Both the position numbers and the translations under genes were made by a program. Under the pieces are notes generated by a model. That model searched no databases. It was not told where the DNA came from and was given only the letters and a program-made list of their open reading frames with translations. Shown piece by piece: positions 35,630 through 44,041 of a stretch of DNA of 64,000 nt. Numbering within the stretch: position 1 is the stretch's first letter; every line of letters starts with the position of its first letter. Source of the stretch: Ectobacillus sp042610425 (GTDB taxonomy: Bacteria; Bacillota; Bacilli; Bacillales; Bacillaceae_G); the NCBI RefSeq assembly GCF_042610425.1, contig NZ_JBGJZM010000001.1:1798001-1862000 (forward strand), given 5' to 3'.

Positions 35630-36529
35630 ATGAACCTGTACCAACTTTATTATTTTAAGACACTGGCAAGACTGGAGCATTACACAAAAGCCGCTGAAGA
35701 GCTTTGTTTGACTCAACCTAGTTTAAGTCATGCAATTTCATGTTTAGAAGATGAACTTAATATACTATTATTCGAAAAGCGTGGGCGAAATATACAATTA
35801 ACAGAATACGGAAAACAATTTTTACCTTATGTTGAAAGCGCTATCGAAGAAATAGAAACAGGGACTAAAAGAGTGAAAGAATTAGTAGAAAAAAAAGACG
35901 GACACATAAGCATCGGATTTATTTACACACTTACCTCACAGTTTATTCCTAATTTAGTTCGAGGTTTTCAAAATAATGAACAAAATAAAAACATTAAGTT
36001 TTCTTTAAAAGAAGGCTTTACTAAAGAACCATGTACGATGAGTTTAGTCAAAAGCTTAAAAGAAGAAAAATTTGATCTGATATTTATTTCTCTTATTCCG
36101 AAGGACCCAGAGATAGAATTTATTCCTCTCTTCGACCAAAACTTAGTTGCACTTCTTCCTAAAGATTGTCCTCTTGCTAGTCAGCCAACCATTGATTTAA
36201 TAGATACTGTACCCTATCCATTAATTCAATATTGCGGGAAAGCGGGATTAACACAAGAAATTAATCGGATGTATGAGAAAGTGCATGTTGTTCCGAACAT
36301 TGGCTGTGAGGTTGAGGATGAACTTGCAATGGCTAATTTTGTTGCAGCCAATTTAGGGATAGCCATCGTTCCAAATAACCCAATAATTCAGAAGTTAAAA
36401 GATATTGTCATTCGTCCAATCCAAAATCCTGCTTATACGAGAACAATATACATTGGTACAAAGAAAAATCGTCAATTACCGCAATCCATACAGAGATTCA
36501 AAGAGTATGTAATCAATTCTTATAAATAA
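35630..36529 (+). CDS. LysR-family transcriptional regulator of the Fix/FadK cluster
   Basis: 299 residues: winged HTH (LYQLYYFKTLARLEHYTKAAEELCLTQPSLS pattern, about 2-60) and a periplasmic-binding-protein-like effector domain. The CysL/CidR/YwfK-type Bacillus LysR proteins look alike at the N-terminus. It is divergent from the 13-gene cluster, the normal arrangement for an activator responding to a pathway metabolite. The ATG at 35630 has GGAGAGG upstream; an in-frame TTG at 35615 is part of that region and not used. Confidence 0.9.
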   Translation: MNLYQLYYFKTLARLEHYTKAAEELCLTQPSLSHAISCLEDELNILLFEKRGRNIQLTEYGKQFLPYVESAIEEIETGTKRVKELVEKKDGHISIGFIYTLTSQFIPNLVRGFQNNEQNKNIKFSLKEGFTKEPCTMSLVKSLKEEKFDLIFISLIPKDPEIEFIPLFDQNLVALLPKDCPLASQPTIDLIDTVPYPLIQYCGKAGLTQEINRMYEKVHVVPNIGCEVEDELAMANFVAANLGIAIVPNNPIIQKLKDIVIRPIQNPAYTRTIYIGTKKNRQLPQSIQRFKEYVINSYK

Positions 36530-37175
36530 TTCTACATATTGTAAATTGATAACGTTTACTAACAAAAATCTCAAGATGCCTACTTCTTTCTTCATTAAGC
36601 ATTTTTGCGGACTTTAGTTGATTATAAGAATCCCCAAGCGATAGCAAAATAGATACTTTTTTTAGGTTTCGTTTATATTGGATTTGGGAGCGTTTTTCAT
36701 GAGGATCAGAAAGCAGCGCTATGAAAAATCCCTACAAGAAAGGCTAGTCACCGACTCAGGCCAACCTTGTGGGGATTTTTCTGTTGCTATAAAATGAGCA
36801 GGTTTCATTTTAGCCCATCCCCAAAAAGAAATTATTTCATGCTCGGGTGTACTCATTTTCAATAACTTACAGACACGTTTCCCCCGAAATAATCGGTATT
36901 TCTCCATTTGCAATAATCTTATTTTGTAATATTTTACTTTATTTGGAAAGGAGATAGTACATAAAGTGTAGAATCTTACCATATGATTTTGATTTCTCTT
37001 TACTGAAAAGGAGGCGAACTTGTTGAAAAAACGTGTTTTGTCCAAAAACATGTAATACAAATGTAGGAAAAGCTGTTCTCTTAATGAAAATGAGTAAAGC
37101 ATTCTTCATAAGATAAGCTCCTACATACGATTATGTGTAAAGTAAAAAAATTTATGGGAGAGTTGCTGATGAATA
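36530..37175. other. Long leader region upstream of the multicopper oxidase gene
   Basis: It contains the hairpin at 36723-36781, a weaker stem AAAATGA/TTCATTTT near 36796-36816 and otherwise AT-rich sequence. A 127-codon minus-strand frame across it is not believed: its N-terminus lacks a ribosome site and its end translates the hairpin. Confidence 0.5.
36723..36781. terminator. Large hairpin, probable bidirectional terminator with structured loop
   Basis: A 16-bp stem, GAAAAATCCCTACAAG with CTTGTGGGGATTTTTC (one T/G wobble), encloses a 27-base loop in which GGC/GCC and AGTC/GACT can pair around ACC. It probably ends the lysR transcript, although 190 bases away. Confidence 0.5.
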
Positions 37176-40100
37176 ATGAATAAAGAAAGAAGAAAAATGG
37201 ATGTTAAAAAAATGAGCCGAAAAGTCAAAACTATTATTATTGCTGGGTTAGTAGTCGTTGCATCGCTTCCTGTGACAGAGATTCAAAAGGTACTACCAGC
37301 ACAGGCTGCTACTACCAATATGAACCAAGGTTCGACACCTGACTATTATCAAACACCGAATTACGCAAACAGCCCCCTTCCTGAGTTTGATGCGAATAGT
37401 AACATCGTTCCTGGGACGGGAATGCGGAAATTTGTCGATACTTTACCCGGTATGGGTTCAAACAATGCAAATGATTTGGGACAGTATATTCCCGTTGCTG
37501 TGCCTGATACAACAACGTATCCTGGCTCAGATTATTATGAAATTTCACTTGTTGAATATAAGGAACAAATGCATAAAGATCTTCCTGCAACGAAATTACG
37601 AGGATATATGCAAACCAATACAAATGATCCGACAGTAAAAGACAAGCCAAGTTATTTTGGTCCGACAATTATTGCCCATAAGGATCGTCCCGTTCGGGTT
37701 AAATTTACGAACAAGCTTCCTACCGGTAGTGGCGGAGACCTGTTTCTCCCTGTGGATACTTCCTTAATGGGGGCTGGAATGGGACCAGACGGCAAGAGTA
37801 TGTATACGCAAAACCGCGCTACTCTCCATTTACATGGAGGGATTACACCATGGATAAGCGATGGAACCCCGCATCAGTGGATCACACCTGCAGGAGAAAA
37901 TACTCCTTATCCGAAAGGCGTTAGCGTGAAAAATGTCCCTGACATGCCAGATCCGGGGGATGGTTCCATGACATTCTTTTATACAAATCAACAAAGTGCA
38001 AGAATGATGTTTTACCATGATCATAGTTATGGTCTGACCCGGTTGAATATTTATGCTGGGGAAGCATCCGGTTACCTCATACGTGACCAAGTTGAACAAG
38101 ATCTAATTGACAAAGGAATCATTCCTAAAGATGAAATTCCTTTATTTATACAGGATAAAACGTTCGTACCAACGGATAATCAGTTAGCAGCTACAGATCC
38201 AACCTGGGATAAAATGAAATGGGGCGGACTAGGCAACTTGTGGTTCCCGCATGTATATATGCCAAACCAAAATCCGTATGATCTCTCAGGTGCAAATCCA
38301 ATGGGGCGCTGGGATTATGGTCCATGGTTTTGGCCACCAAATACTGGATTAGCAAATGGGCCTGTCGCGAATCCGCTTTATGGAAAACCGGGTCAACCAC
38401 CTAAGAATCCTGGTACACCGAATATATCTGCCGTTCCGGAAGGGTTTATGGATACGCCAGTCGTCAATGGTACTGCCTATCCATCCCTTACAGTCGAACC
38501 AAAATCATACCGTTTCCGAATTTTAAATGCTTCGAATGATCGTGCTTGGAATCTACAGTTTTACAAAGCAAAATCAAGCTCGAAAATGTGGAATCCAGAT
38601 GGAACGCTTAACGACGCCAATGCTGGTGAGATTCCAATGGTCGACGCTGTTCGGAAAGCAGGTTACCCGAGTAAGTGGCCGACAGACGGAAGAGCCGGCG
38701 GTGTTCCTGATCCAGCTGCTGCCGGACCTAATATGATTCAAATTGGCAATGAAAGTGGTTTCTTACCAAATGCGGTAGAACTTCAAAATCAGCCAATCGA
38801 TTATGAATATGGAAGAAGAAGTATCACAGTGCTTAACGTATCCAGTAAAACATTATTATTAGCACCAGCCGAAAGAGCCGATGTAGTTGTCGATTTTAGC
38901 AAATACGCGGGGCAGACTCTTATTCTTTATAATGATGCACCTGCGCCGGTTCCAGCATTTGATCCGCGCTATGATTATTACACAGGCGATCCCGATCAAT
39001 CTGCAACTGGTGAAAATACGGGCGGAGCGCCTACCACTCAACCTGGTTACGGTCCAAATACGCGTACCGTTATGCAGATTAAGGTTGCACCTGCTACCTC
39101 GACTACTACTGATACAACACAAAAAACCGTTGATACGTTAAAAACAGAAATACCAAAAGCATTTAATGCAGGCCAAAACAAGCTCATTGCTCCCGATCCT
39201 AAAACATATGGCACGATTCAAGACACGACACTTACGTTCACACCTCCAGGCGCTACTTCTCCTGTCACATTACCGGAGGAGCCGAAAGCAATTGCCGAGG
39301 AATTCGAAACAAAATATGGACGGATGAACGCAACTCTTGGGGTTGAATTACCGAACACCAATTTCCAAAATCAAACAACCATTATGCTAGGATATATCGA
39401 TCCTTCTACCGAAAATCTCACCGATGCAGCAACGCCGCTCACTCCTCCGTCAGCTGACGGGACCCAAATTTGGAAAATTACGCACAATGGTGTGGACACA
39501 CATGCAATCCATTTCCATTTATTCGATATACAGCTTATTAACCGAGTTGGCTGGGATGGTTCCATTCGATTCCCAGATGATAATGAACGAGGTTGGAAGG
39601 ACACCGTTCGAATGAATCCATTAGAGGATACCATTATCGCACTAAGACCTGTAGCACCAAAACTACCATTTGCACTGCCAGACAGTGTGCGCCTTCTCGA
39701 TCCTACCATGCCAGAAGGTTCAACAATGGGCTTTATGGGAGTCGATCCAAAAACAGGAAACCCAATGACAGTTACAAATAAGCTAACGAATTTCGGATGG
39801 GAATACGTATGGCACTGTCACCTACTCGGTCATGAAGAAAATGACATGATGCGCCCAATTTCTTTTACTGTATCGCAAAATGCTCCAGCAGCTTCCACCT
39901 TAACTGCTGCGAGAAACAACGGTGGTCCAGTTGATTTATCTTGGACAGATCCGACACCTATTAACTATAGCGACCTAACTACTTTTGGTAATCCGTCCAA
40001 TGAAATTGGCTACAGAATCCAGCGCGCAACCATTACAAACGGTAAAGTTGGATCCTATGCTGATATTGGAACAGCGTTGGCCAATAAAACGACTTTCACT

Positions 40101-41066
40101 GATCCTACAGTCAATGCTAACACGGATTACAGCTACCAAATTATTGCCTATAACGCCAAGGGTGAGACAGTTTCTAATGCTGCCGTAGCACAAGGAGTTC
40201 CTTTACCTCCTGCTGACCCGACGAATCTATCTGCAATTCTATCAGGAACACAAGTAAACCTTGCTTGGACAGATAATGCTACCAATGAAACGAACTATAT
40301 CGTCGAGCGTTCAACAGATGGGACCAACTTTACCGTCATTTCCACACTTGGGGCGGGCAGTGTAAGCTACAGCGATCCAAACATCACACCAGGAACATAC
40401 ACGTACCGTGTGAAAGCTGTAAATGGAAATTTAGCTTCTAATTACTCAAATACTGCTAGTGTTACGATGGTTTCGGCACCTGTTAAACCAGCGGCGCCAA
40501 CCAATCTAAGGGCAACTGTACGAACAGGACCAGCAGTAGACTTAACTTGGAAAGATAATGCTACAAACGAGACGGGATTTATCGTTGAACGTTCAACAAA
40601 TGGCGGTGCGTATGCCGCAATTACAACACTAAATGGAAACCCTAATACGGGAACCATGAACTTTACCGACTCCACGACAGTAGCAGGAAACAGTTATAGT
40701 TACCGGATCAAAGCCGTAAATGGAAACTTGGCATCCGGCTATTCAAACATCGCACAAGTAACTATTACAGCACCGCCTGCAGCACCAGCAGGATTGAAGG
40801 CAACCCTTTCAGGAAGAAATATATTTAATAATACAGATTACCTCTTTTTATATTGGAGTAAACCGACAGGTACGGTTACGCAATACACTGTTCAATATGC
40901 TACTGATAGTGCTTTTACAAAGGACCTTACAACAGTTAAATTGACAACGACCTATAATTTCATTATGGGCTTAGCAAGACATAAAACCTATTACTTTAGA
41001 GTACAGGCAACGAACCAAAGCGGTTCATCTCCGTGGTCGCAAACTCTAACTGTAACGACACCTTAA
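37176..41066 (+). CDS. Secreted multicopper oxidase with four C-terminal fibronectin type III domains
   Basis: 1296 residues. A Sec signal peptide (hydrophobic about 16-33, cleavage near AQAATT about 45) leads to a laccase-like core (about 60-900). All four copper motifs are present: HLHGG (about 218), HDH (about 280), HAIHFH (about 776) and HCHLLGHEENDM (about 879), so trinuclear and type 1 sites should be intact. Four FN3 domains follow (about 905-1010, 1012-1100, 1105-1200, 1203-1296), repeating LTWKDNATNET-like strands. No LPxTG anchor. Substrate unknown: phenolics, Mn(II), Cu(I) or bilirubin are all possible. The start is odd: GGGAGAG is spaced for an ATG at 37169 that encodes only MNNE before a stop, overlapping this ATG. 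Confidence 0.9.
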   Translation: MNKERRKMDVKKMSRKVKTIIIAGLVVVASLPVTEIQKVLPAQAATTNMNQGSTPDYYQTPNYANSPLPEFDANSNIVPGTGMRKFVDTLPGMGSNNANDLGQYIPVAVPDTTTYPGSDYYEISLVEYKEQMHKDLPATKLRGYMQTNTNDPTVKDKPSYFGPTIIAHKDRPVRVKFTNKLPTGSGGDLFLPVDTSLMGAGMGPDGKSMYTQNRATLHLHGGITPWISDGTPHQWITPAGENTPYPKGVSVKNVPDMPDPGDGSMTFFYTNQQSARMMFYHDHSYGLTRLNIYAGEASGYLIRDQVEQDLIDKGIIPKDEIPLFIQDKTFVPTDNQLAATDPTWDKMKWGGLGNLWFPHVYMPNQNPYDLSGANPMGRWDYGPWFWPPNTGLANGPVANPLYGKPGQPPKNPGTPNISAVPEGFMDTPVVNGTAYPSLTVEPKSYRFRILNASNDRAWNLQFYKAKSSSKMWNPDGTLNDANAGEIPMVDAVRKAGYPSKWPTDGRAGGVPDPAAAGPNMIQIGNESGFLPNAVELQNQPIDYEYGRRSITVLNVSSKTLLLAPAERADVVVDFSKYAGQTLILYNDAPAPVPAFDPRYDYYTGDPDQSATGENTGGAPTTQPGYGPNTRTVMQIKVAPATSTTTDTTQKTVDTLKTEIPKAFNAGQNKLIAPDPKTYGTIQDTTLTFTPPGATSPVTLPEEPKAIAEEFETKYGRMNATLGVELPNTNFQNQTTIMLGYIDPSTENLTDAATPLTPPSADGTQIWKITHNGVDTHAIHFHLFDIQLINRVGWDGSIRFPDDNERGWKDTVRMNPLEDTIIALRPVAPKLPFALPDSVRLLDPTMPEGSTMGFMGVDPKTGNPMTVTNKLTNFGWEYVWHCHLLGHEENDMMRPISFTVSQNAPAASTLTAARNNGGPVDLSWTDPTPINYSDLTTFGNPSNEIGYRIQRATITNGKVGSYADIGTALANKTTFTDPTVNANTDYSYQIIAYNAKGETVSNAAVAQGVPLPPADPTNLSAILSGTQVNLAWTDNATNETNYIVERSTDGTNFTVISTLGAGSVSYSDPNITPGTYTYRVKAVNGNLASNYSNTASVTMVSAPVKPAAPTNLRATVRTGPAVDLTWKDNATNETGFIVERSTNGGAYAAITTLNGNPNTGTMNFTDSTTVAGNSYSYRIKAVNGNLASGYSNIAQVTITAPPAAPAGLKATLSGRNIFNNTDYLFLYWSKPTGTVTQYTVQYATDSAFTKDLTTVKLTTTYNFIMGLARHKTYYFRVQATNQSGSSPWSQTLTVTTP

Positions 41067-41122
41067 GAAAGATGTTTTCATGCATGAGCAAGCGAAAGAA
41101 AACAACAAGGAGGTTCAATAGA

Positions 41123-41620
41123 ATGAGGAAAAAGCTTCTCCTACCTTCTGCAATTGCAGGAGTGCTCATATTGGTTTTCGCCGTTACAATCGCGTTTAAT
41201 CATTCGGCTTTCGCGAAAAATCAACAAACCAATACAAAAACAGCCGGAATGGAAAAGTATGCAGATCCCAAAAAGAAAAATGATACTAAGGCCGCAAGCA
41301 AAAGTCGCTTAAAGCAAATGAATATTGTAGGTGAAACAGCAACCGTTCTTAACGTTTTACCCATCACAATCATAGAAGAAATGCAAAAAGGAAAAACAAT
41401 CGCACAAATCGCCAAAGATAAAGGTTTATCTGAACAAGAATTCACCCAAAAGTTATCCGACTTAGAAACAGAAATGGTGAATAACGCAGTAAGCAAAGGG
41501 ACGATTACCCAAGAACACAAAGAGGCACTCGTTGCAGGAAAAACAGACAGACTGAAAAAAGCCCTTCAAACTAAAGGAGTCGACGTCAACGACCATGCTG
41601 CGATGGATATGGGGAATTAG
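41123..41620 (+). CDS. Small secreted protein downstream of the multicopper oxidase
   Basis: 165 residues. A signal peptide (basic MRKK, hydrophobic to about 28, FAKNQ cleavage region) is followed by a Lys-rich mature protein with two helix-turn segments: TIAQIAKDKGLSEQEFTQKL and VSKGTITQEHKEALVAG, a pattern like DUF2680/YckD-type or other small helical exported proteins. The end HAAMDMGN offers His/Met that could bind copper. AAGGAGG precedes the ATG at 41123; the gene is 56 bases after the oxidase and shares the terminator at 41648. It may be a copper-delivery or assembly partner; this is inference. Confidence 0.75.
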   Translation: MRKKLLLPSAIAGVLILVFAVTIAFNHSAFAKNQQTNTKTAGMEKYADPKKKNDTKAASKSRLKQMNIVGETATVLNVLPITIIEEMQKGKTIAQIAKDKGLSEQEFTQKLSDLETEMVNNAVSKGTITQEHKEALVAGKTDRLKKALQTKGVDVNDHAAMDMGN

Positions 41621-41647
41621 TAGATAAATAGGTTTCATGATGGAATG

Positions 41648-41688
41648 GATAAACCGCCAAAATAGGGAATTTGTTTTGGCGGTTTATC
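41648..41688 (+). terminator. Terminator of the oxidase operon
   Basis: GATAAACCGCCAAAA (41648-41662) and its perfect complement at 41674-41688, an 11-base loop, AT-rich tail. Could act in both directions. Confidence 0.75.
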
Positions 41689-41696
41689 TGTCTAAT

Positions 41697-41895
41697 TTAT
41701 TTATCTCTCCAATCATTACCGTTATAAGTAATTTGTGATACCTTTTGTCCTGCACCGAAGCATTCATATACAGCGCAGCCGTGAAGCCCTTTCGTTCTAA
41801 GATTTGTATGAATGCTACAGCTTGTAAGTATTGACAAGGACAAAATCTGCTGACTTTGCATGGATAAACGCCGTCATATGTTTACCCAAGCTTTT
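41697..41895 (-). pseudogene. Frameshifted remnant of a pentapeptide-repeat-type protein
   Basis: The minus strand encodes CSIHTNLRTKGLHGC, AVYECFGAGQKVSQITYNG and NDWRDK followed by a stop at 41697, a segment I associate with the Cys-rich N-terminal part of Firmicute pentapeptide-repeat proteins. Upstream, the fragments AFIHAKSADFVLVN and FCPCQYLQ lie in two other frames. No intact reading frame or start remains. The identification rests on memory of the motif. Confidence 0.45.
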
Positions 41896-41979
41896 GTTCT
41901 TTCATCTATTTTCTTTACACACTCATCCTGACTTCTACAAAGAAAAGTAGCAATTATGATTGTTCAAATTTCTCAATAG

Positions 41980-41993
41980 TACAAGCGCTTACA
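41980..41993 (-). promoter_or_regulatory. cre-like site near the pseudogene
   Basis: TGTAAGCGCTTGTA on the minus strand fits the CcpA cre consensus TGWAANCGNTNNCA with one mismatch. It lies upstream of the decayed pentapeptide gene and may be a relic. Confidence 0.25.
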
Positions 41994-42141
41994 TTTTTAT
42001 CACCGCCTACTTACTAGTAACGGCATATTTAGTCTTTTGTACAAAATTACACTCTACAATTATACGTACATATTGTTTGAATTGAAAACTAAAGAAATTA
42101 TCTAATTGGAAATAATGCTCGTATATGGAGGATTTACTCTA

Positions 42142-42182
42142 GGAAAAAAACAAAAGGGTTCATCTTCTAATGAAGTGAACCC
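42142..42182 (-). terminator. Terminator of the sigma-54-controlled acyl-CoA operon
   Basis: On the minus strand GGGTTCA plus CTTC pairs with GAAG plus TGAACCC (one bulge, TAAT-type loop) and is followed by TTTTGTTTTTTT. It lies 60 bases past the ligase stop and shares GAAGTGAACCC with the repeat at 667. Confidence 0.8.
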
Positions 42183-42241
42183 AAAAACAGATCGATTTGC
42201 TAGTCAAACTCCTCTACTATCTATTAATCTACAAAAAGGTC

Positions 42242-43927
42242 TTATACTTCCGACGATATTTCATCCTCATACTTCATGTATAGATTTTCGTACTTCTTCG
42301 CAATTTCTTTTTTATTAAATTTACCTACACTTGTTTTCGGAATCGCTTTCACAAAAAGAATCTGATCTGGAAGTTGCCATTTTGTAAAGCGTTCATATAG
42401 GAGAGTATCAAGCTCTTCTCTAGGAATCGTATAGTTGTCTTTTGTTACAACCAATGCTAGAGGTCGTTCCTGCCATTTTGCATGTGGAATTCCAACGACT
42501 ACCGCCTCAAGTACCTCGTCGTGTCCCATTAACACATTTTCCATATCAATAGAAGAAATCCATTCCCCTCCGCTCTTAATGACATCCTTAATTCTATCTA
42601 CAATTTTTACATATCCATTTTGATCGATGGTCCCTGCATCACCACTTCTCCAGTAACCATCTCGGAAACCGCTTTCAGTTTCTGGTGCTTTGTGGTAAGA
42701 ACCTGTGATCCACGGACCTCGTAAGCATATTTCACCAACCGTTTTACCATCACGAGGTACTTCTTCGCCTGTTTCTGGATCACATAATTTGAACTCTACT
42801 CCTGTTACCGGCAACCCTTGTTTCCGTCTTAAATCCCATTTTTCTTCTTCTGTCAATTTATTTTTTAAAGTAGGACTCAGATGGTAGTTGAATGCCACCA
42901 TTGGAGTAGTTTCTGTTGCACCGTATGCATGAATAATTTCTGCCCCTGTTAGTTCTTTGAACCCTTTCATCATGGAAATAGGTGGTTCTGTTGCACCTGA
43001 TAAGAATCTTGCTCTGCTAAGATCAGGCTTTTTCTCAAGTGTTCGAATATAATGAAGCATCGGAAGGAAAATAGCAGGTGAACCAGCTGCAATCGTGACA
43101 TTTTCGTTTATCATTATATCCACAAGAGGGGACGTATCTTCTGCTGTGAAGTTTCCGGGCAAGATTATCTTTGCCCCCACCATCGTAGCAATGTGAACAA
43201 GGCCCCATGATTGACTATGAAACATTGGAACAATCACGAGCAAACAATCATGGCTCGTAACTCCAAACCAAGCTGCTCCACCCATCGTATGAAGGTAGAT
43301 ATTGCGGTGCGAAAGATACACACCTTTAGGTCTACCGGTCGTTCCAGATGTATAGCATGCACTGTAAGCAGTTGTTTCTTCAATCATCGGCCAATCATAT
43401 TCTGCACTTTCATCCTTGATTTGTTCCTCATAATGATAGAGAGGTGCTAATGACGTTTTTATTTCTGACATTGGCTTATCAGACATAACAATAAATCCTT
43501 TAACTGTTTTTAAATGAGGAGCGATTGCTTCAGCTACCGATAATACAGATTCGTCTACAAAAATGTATTTGGCTTCACTATGGTTTGTAATATAGGCTAA
43601 ATCATCTGGCGAAATACGTAAATTCATTTGAAGAAGTGTTGCGCCGGTCCCAGGAATCGCAAAATATAATTCAAAATGTCGCTGAGAATTCCAATCTAAT
43701 ACCCCTATTTTATCTCCTGGTTCTACACCTAGCTGGTTTTCTAGAAAATTCGCAATCTTTGACATGCGTATAAAAGCATCTTTGTACGTATAACGATTAA
43801 GCTGTTTATTGCTCATATACAGAATCTCTTGATCTGGAAAGTTTCGTACAGCATGACGAATTAACGTAGTTGTATTCAATTGAAAATCATTCATTGAAGT
43901 CGATGGGCAGCCTTTTAATAGTCTCAT
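42242..43927 (-). CDS. Fatty-acyl-CoA synthetase (AlkK/FadD3-like)
   Basis: 561 residues. AMP-binding motifs: SACYTSGTTGRPKGVYLSHR (about 171-190), HAYGATETTP, YWRSGDAGTIDQNGYVKIVDR and the catalytic Lys in PKTSVGKFNKKEI near the C-terminus. Of the medium/long-chain acid:CoA ligase type, unlike FadK above. It is the last gene of the five-gene operon and activates its carboxylate substrate. The ATG at 43927 follows GGGGAGGAATAATTTG; an upstream in-frame ATG at 44008 lacks a site. Confidence 0.88.
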   Translation of the reverse strand: MRLLKGCPSTSMNDFQLNTTTLIRHAVRNFPDQEILYMSNKQLNRYTYKDAFIRMSKIANFLENQLGVEPGDKIGVLDWNSQRHFELYFAIPGTGATLLQMNLRISPDDLAYITNHSEAKYIFVDESVLSVAEAIAPHLKTVKGFIVMSDKPMSEIKTSLAPLYHYEEQIKDESAEYDWPMIEETTAYSACYTSGTTGRPKGVYLSHRNIYLHTMGGAAWFGVTSHDCLLVIVPMFHSQSWGLVHIATMVGAKIILPGNFTAEDTSPLVDIMINENVTIAAGSPAIFLPMLHYIRTLEKKPDLSRARFLSGATEPPISMMKGFKELTGAEIIHAYGATETTPMVAFNYHLSPTLKNKLTEEEKWDLRRKQGLPVTGVEFKLCDPETGEEVPRDGKTVGEICLRGPWITGSYHKAPETESGFRDGYWRSGDAGTIDQNGYVKIVDRIKDVIKSGGEWISSIDMENVLMGHDEVLEAVVVGIPHAKWQERPLALVVTKDNYTIPREELDTLLYERFTKWQLPDQILFVKAIPKTSVGKFNKKEIAKKYENLYMKYEDEISSEV

Positions 43928-44041
43928 CAAATTATTCCTCCCCTTATAATGATTCACTTCATGCATTGGATAGAATTGAAATACCGAAAGTTCATTCCCT
44001 CTATGCAAATCATCTTTTCCATAACAGAAGTGTATATTCTG

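Noticed and set aside
36719..37102. 127-codon minus-strand reading frame upstream of the oxidase gene
   Set aside because: No ribosome binding site, no recognisable domain, and its C-terminus is a translation of the 36723-36781 hairpin.
42142..42182. Insertion-sequence end
   Set aside because: Although it shares GAAGTGAACCC with the repeat at 667, the arms are short and bulged and the T run makes it a plain minus-strand terminator.
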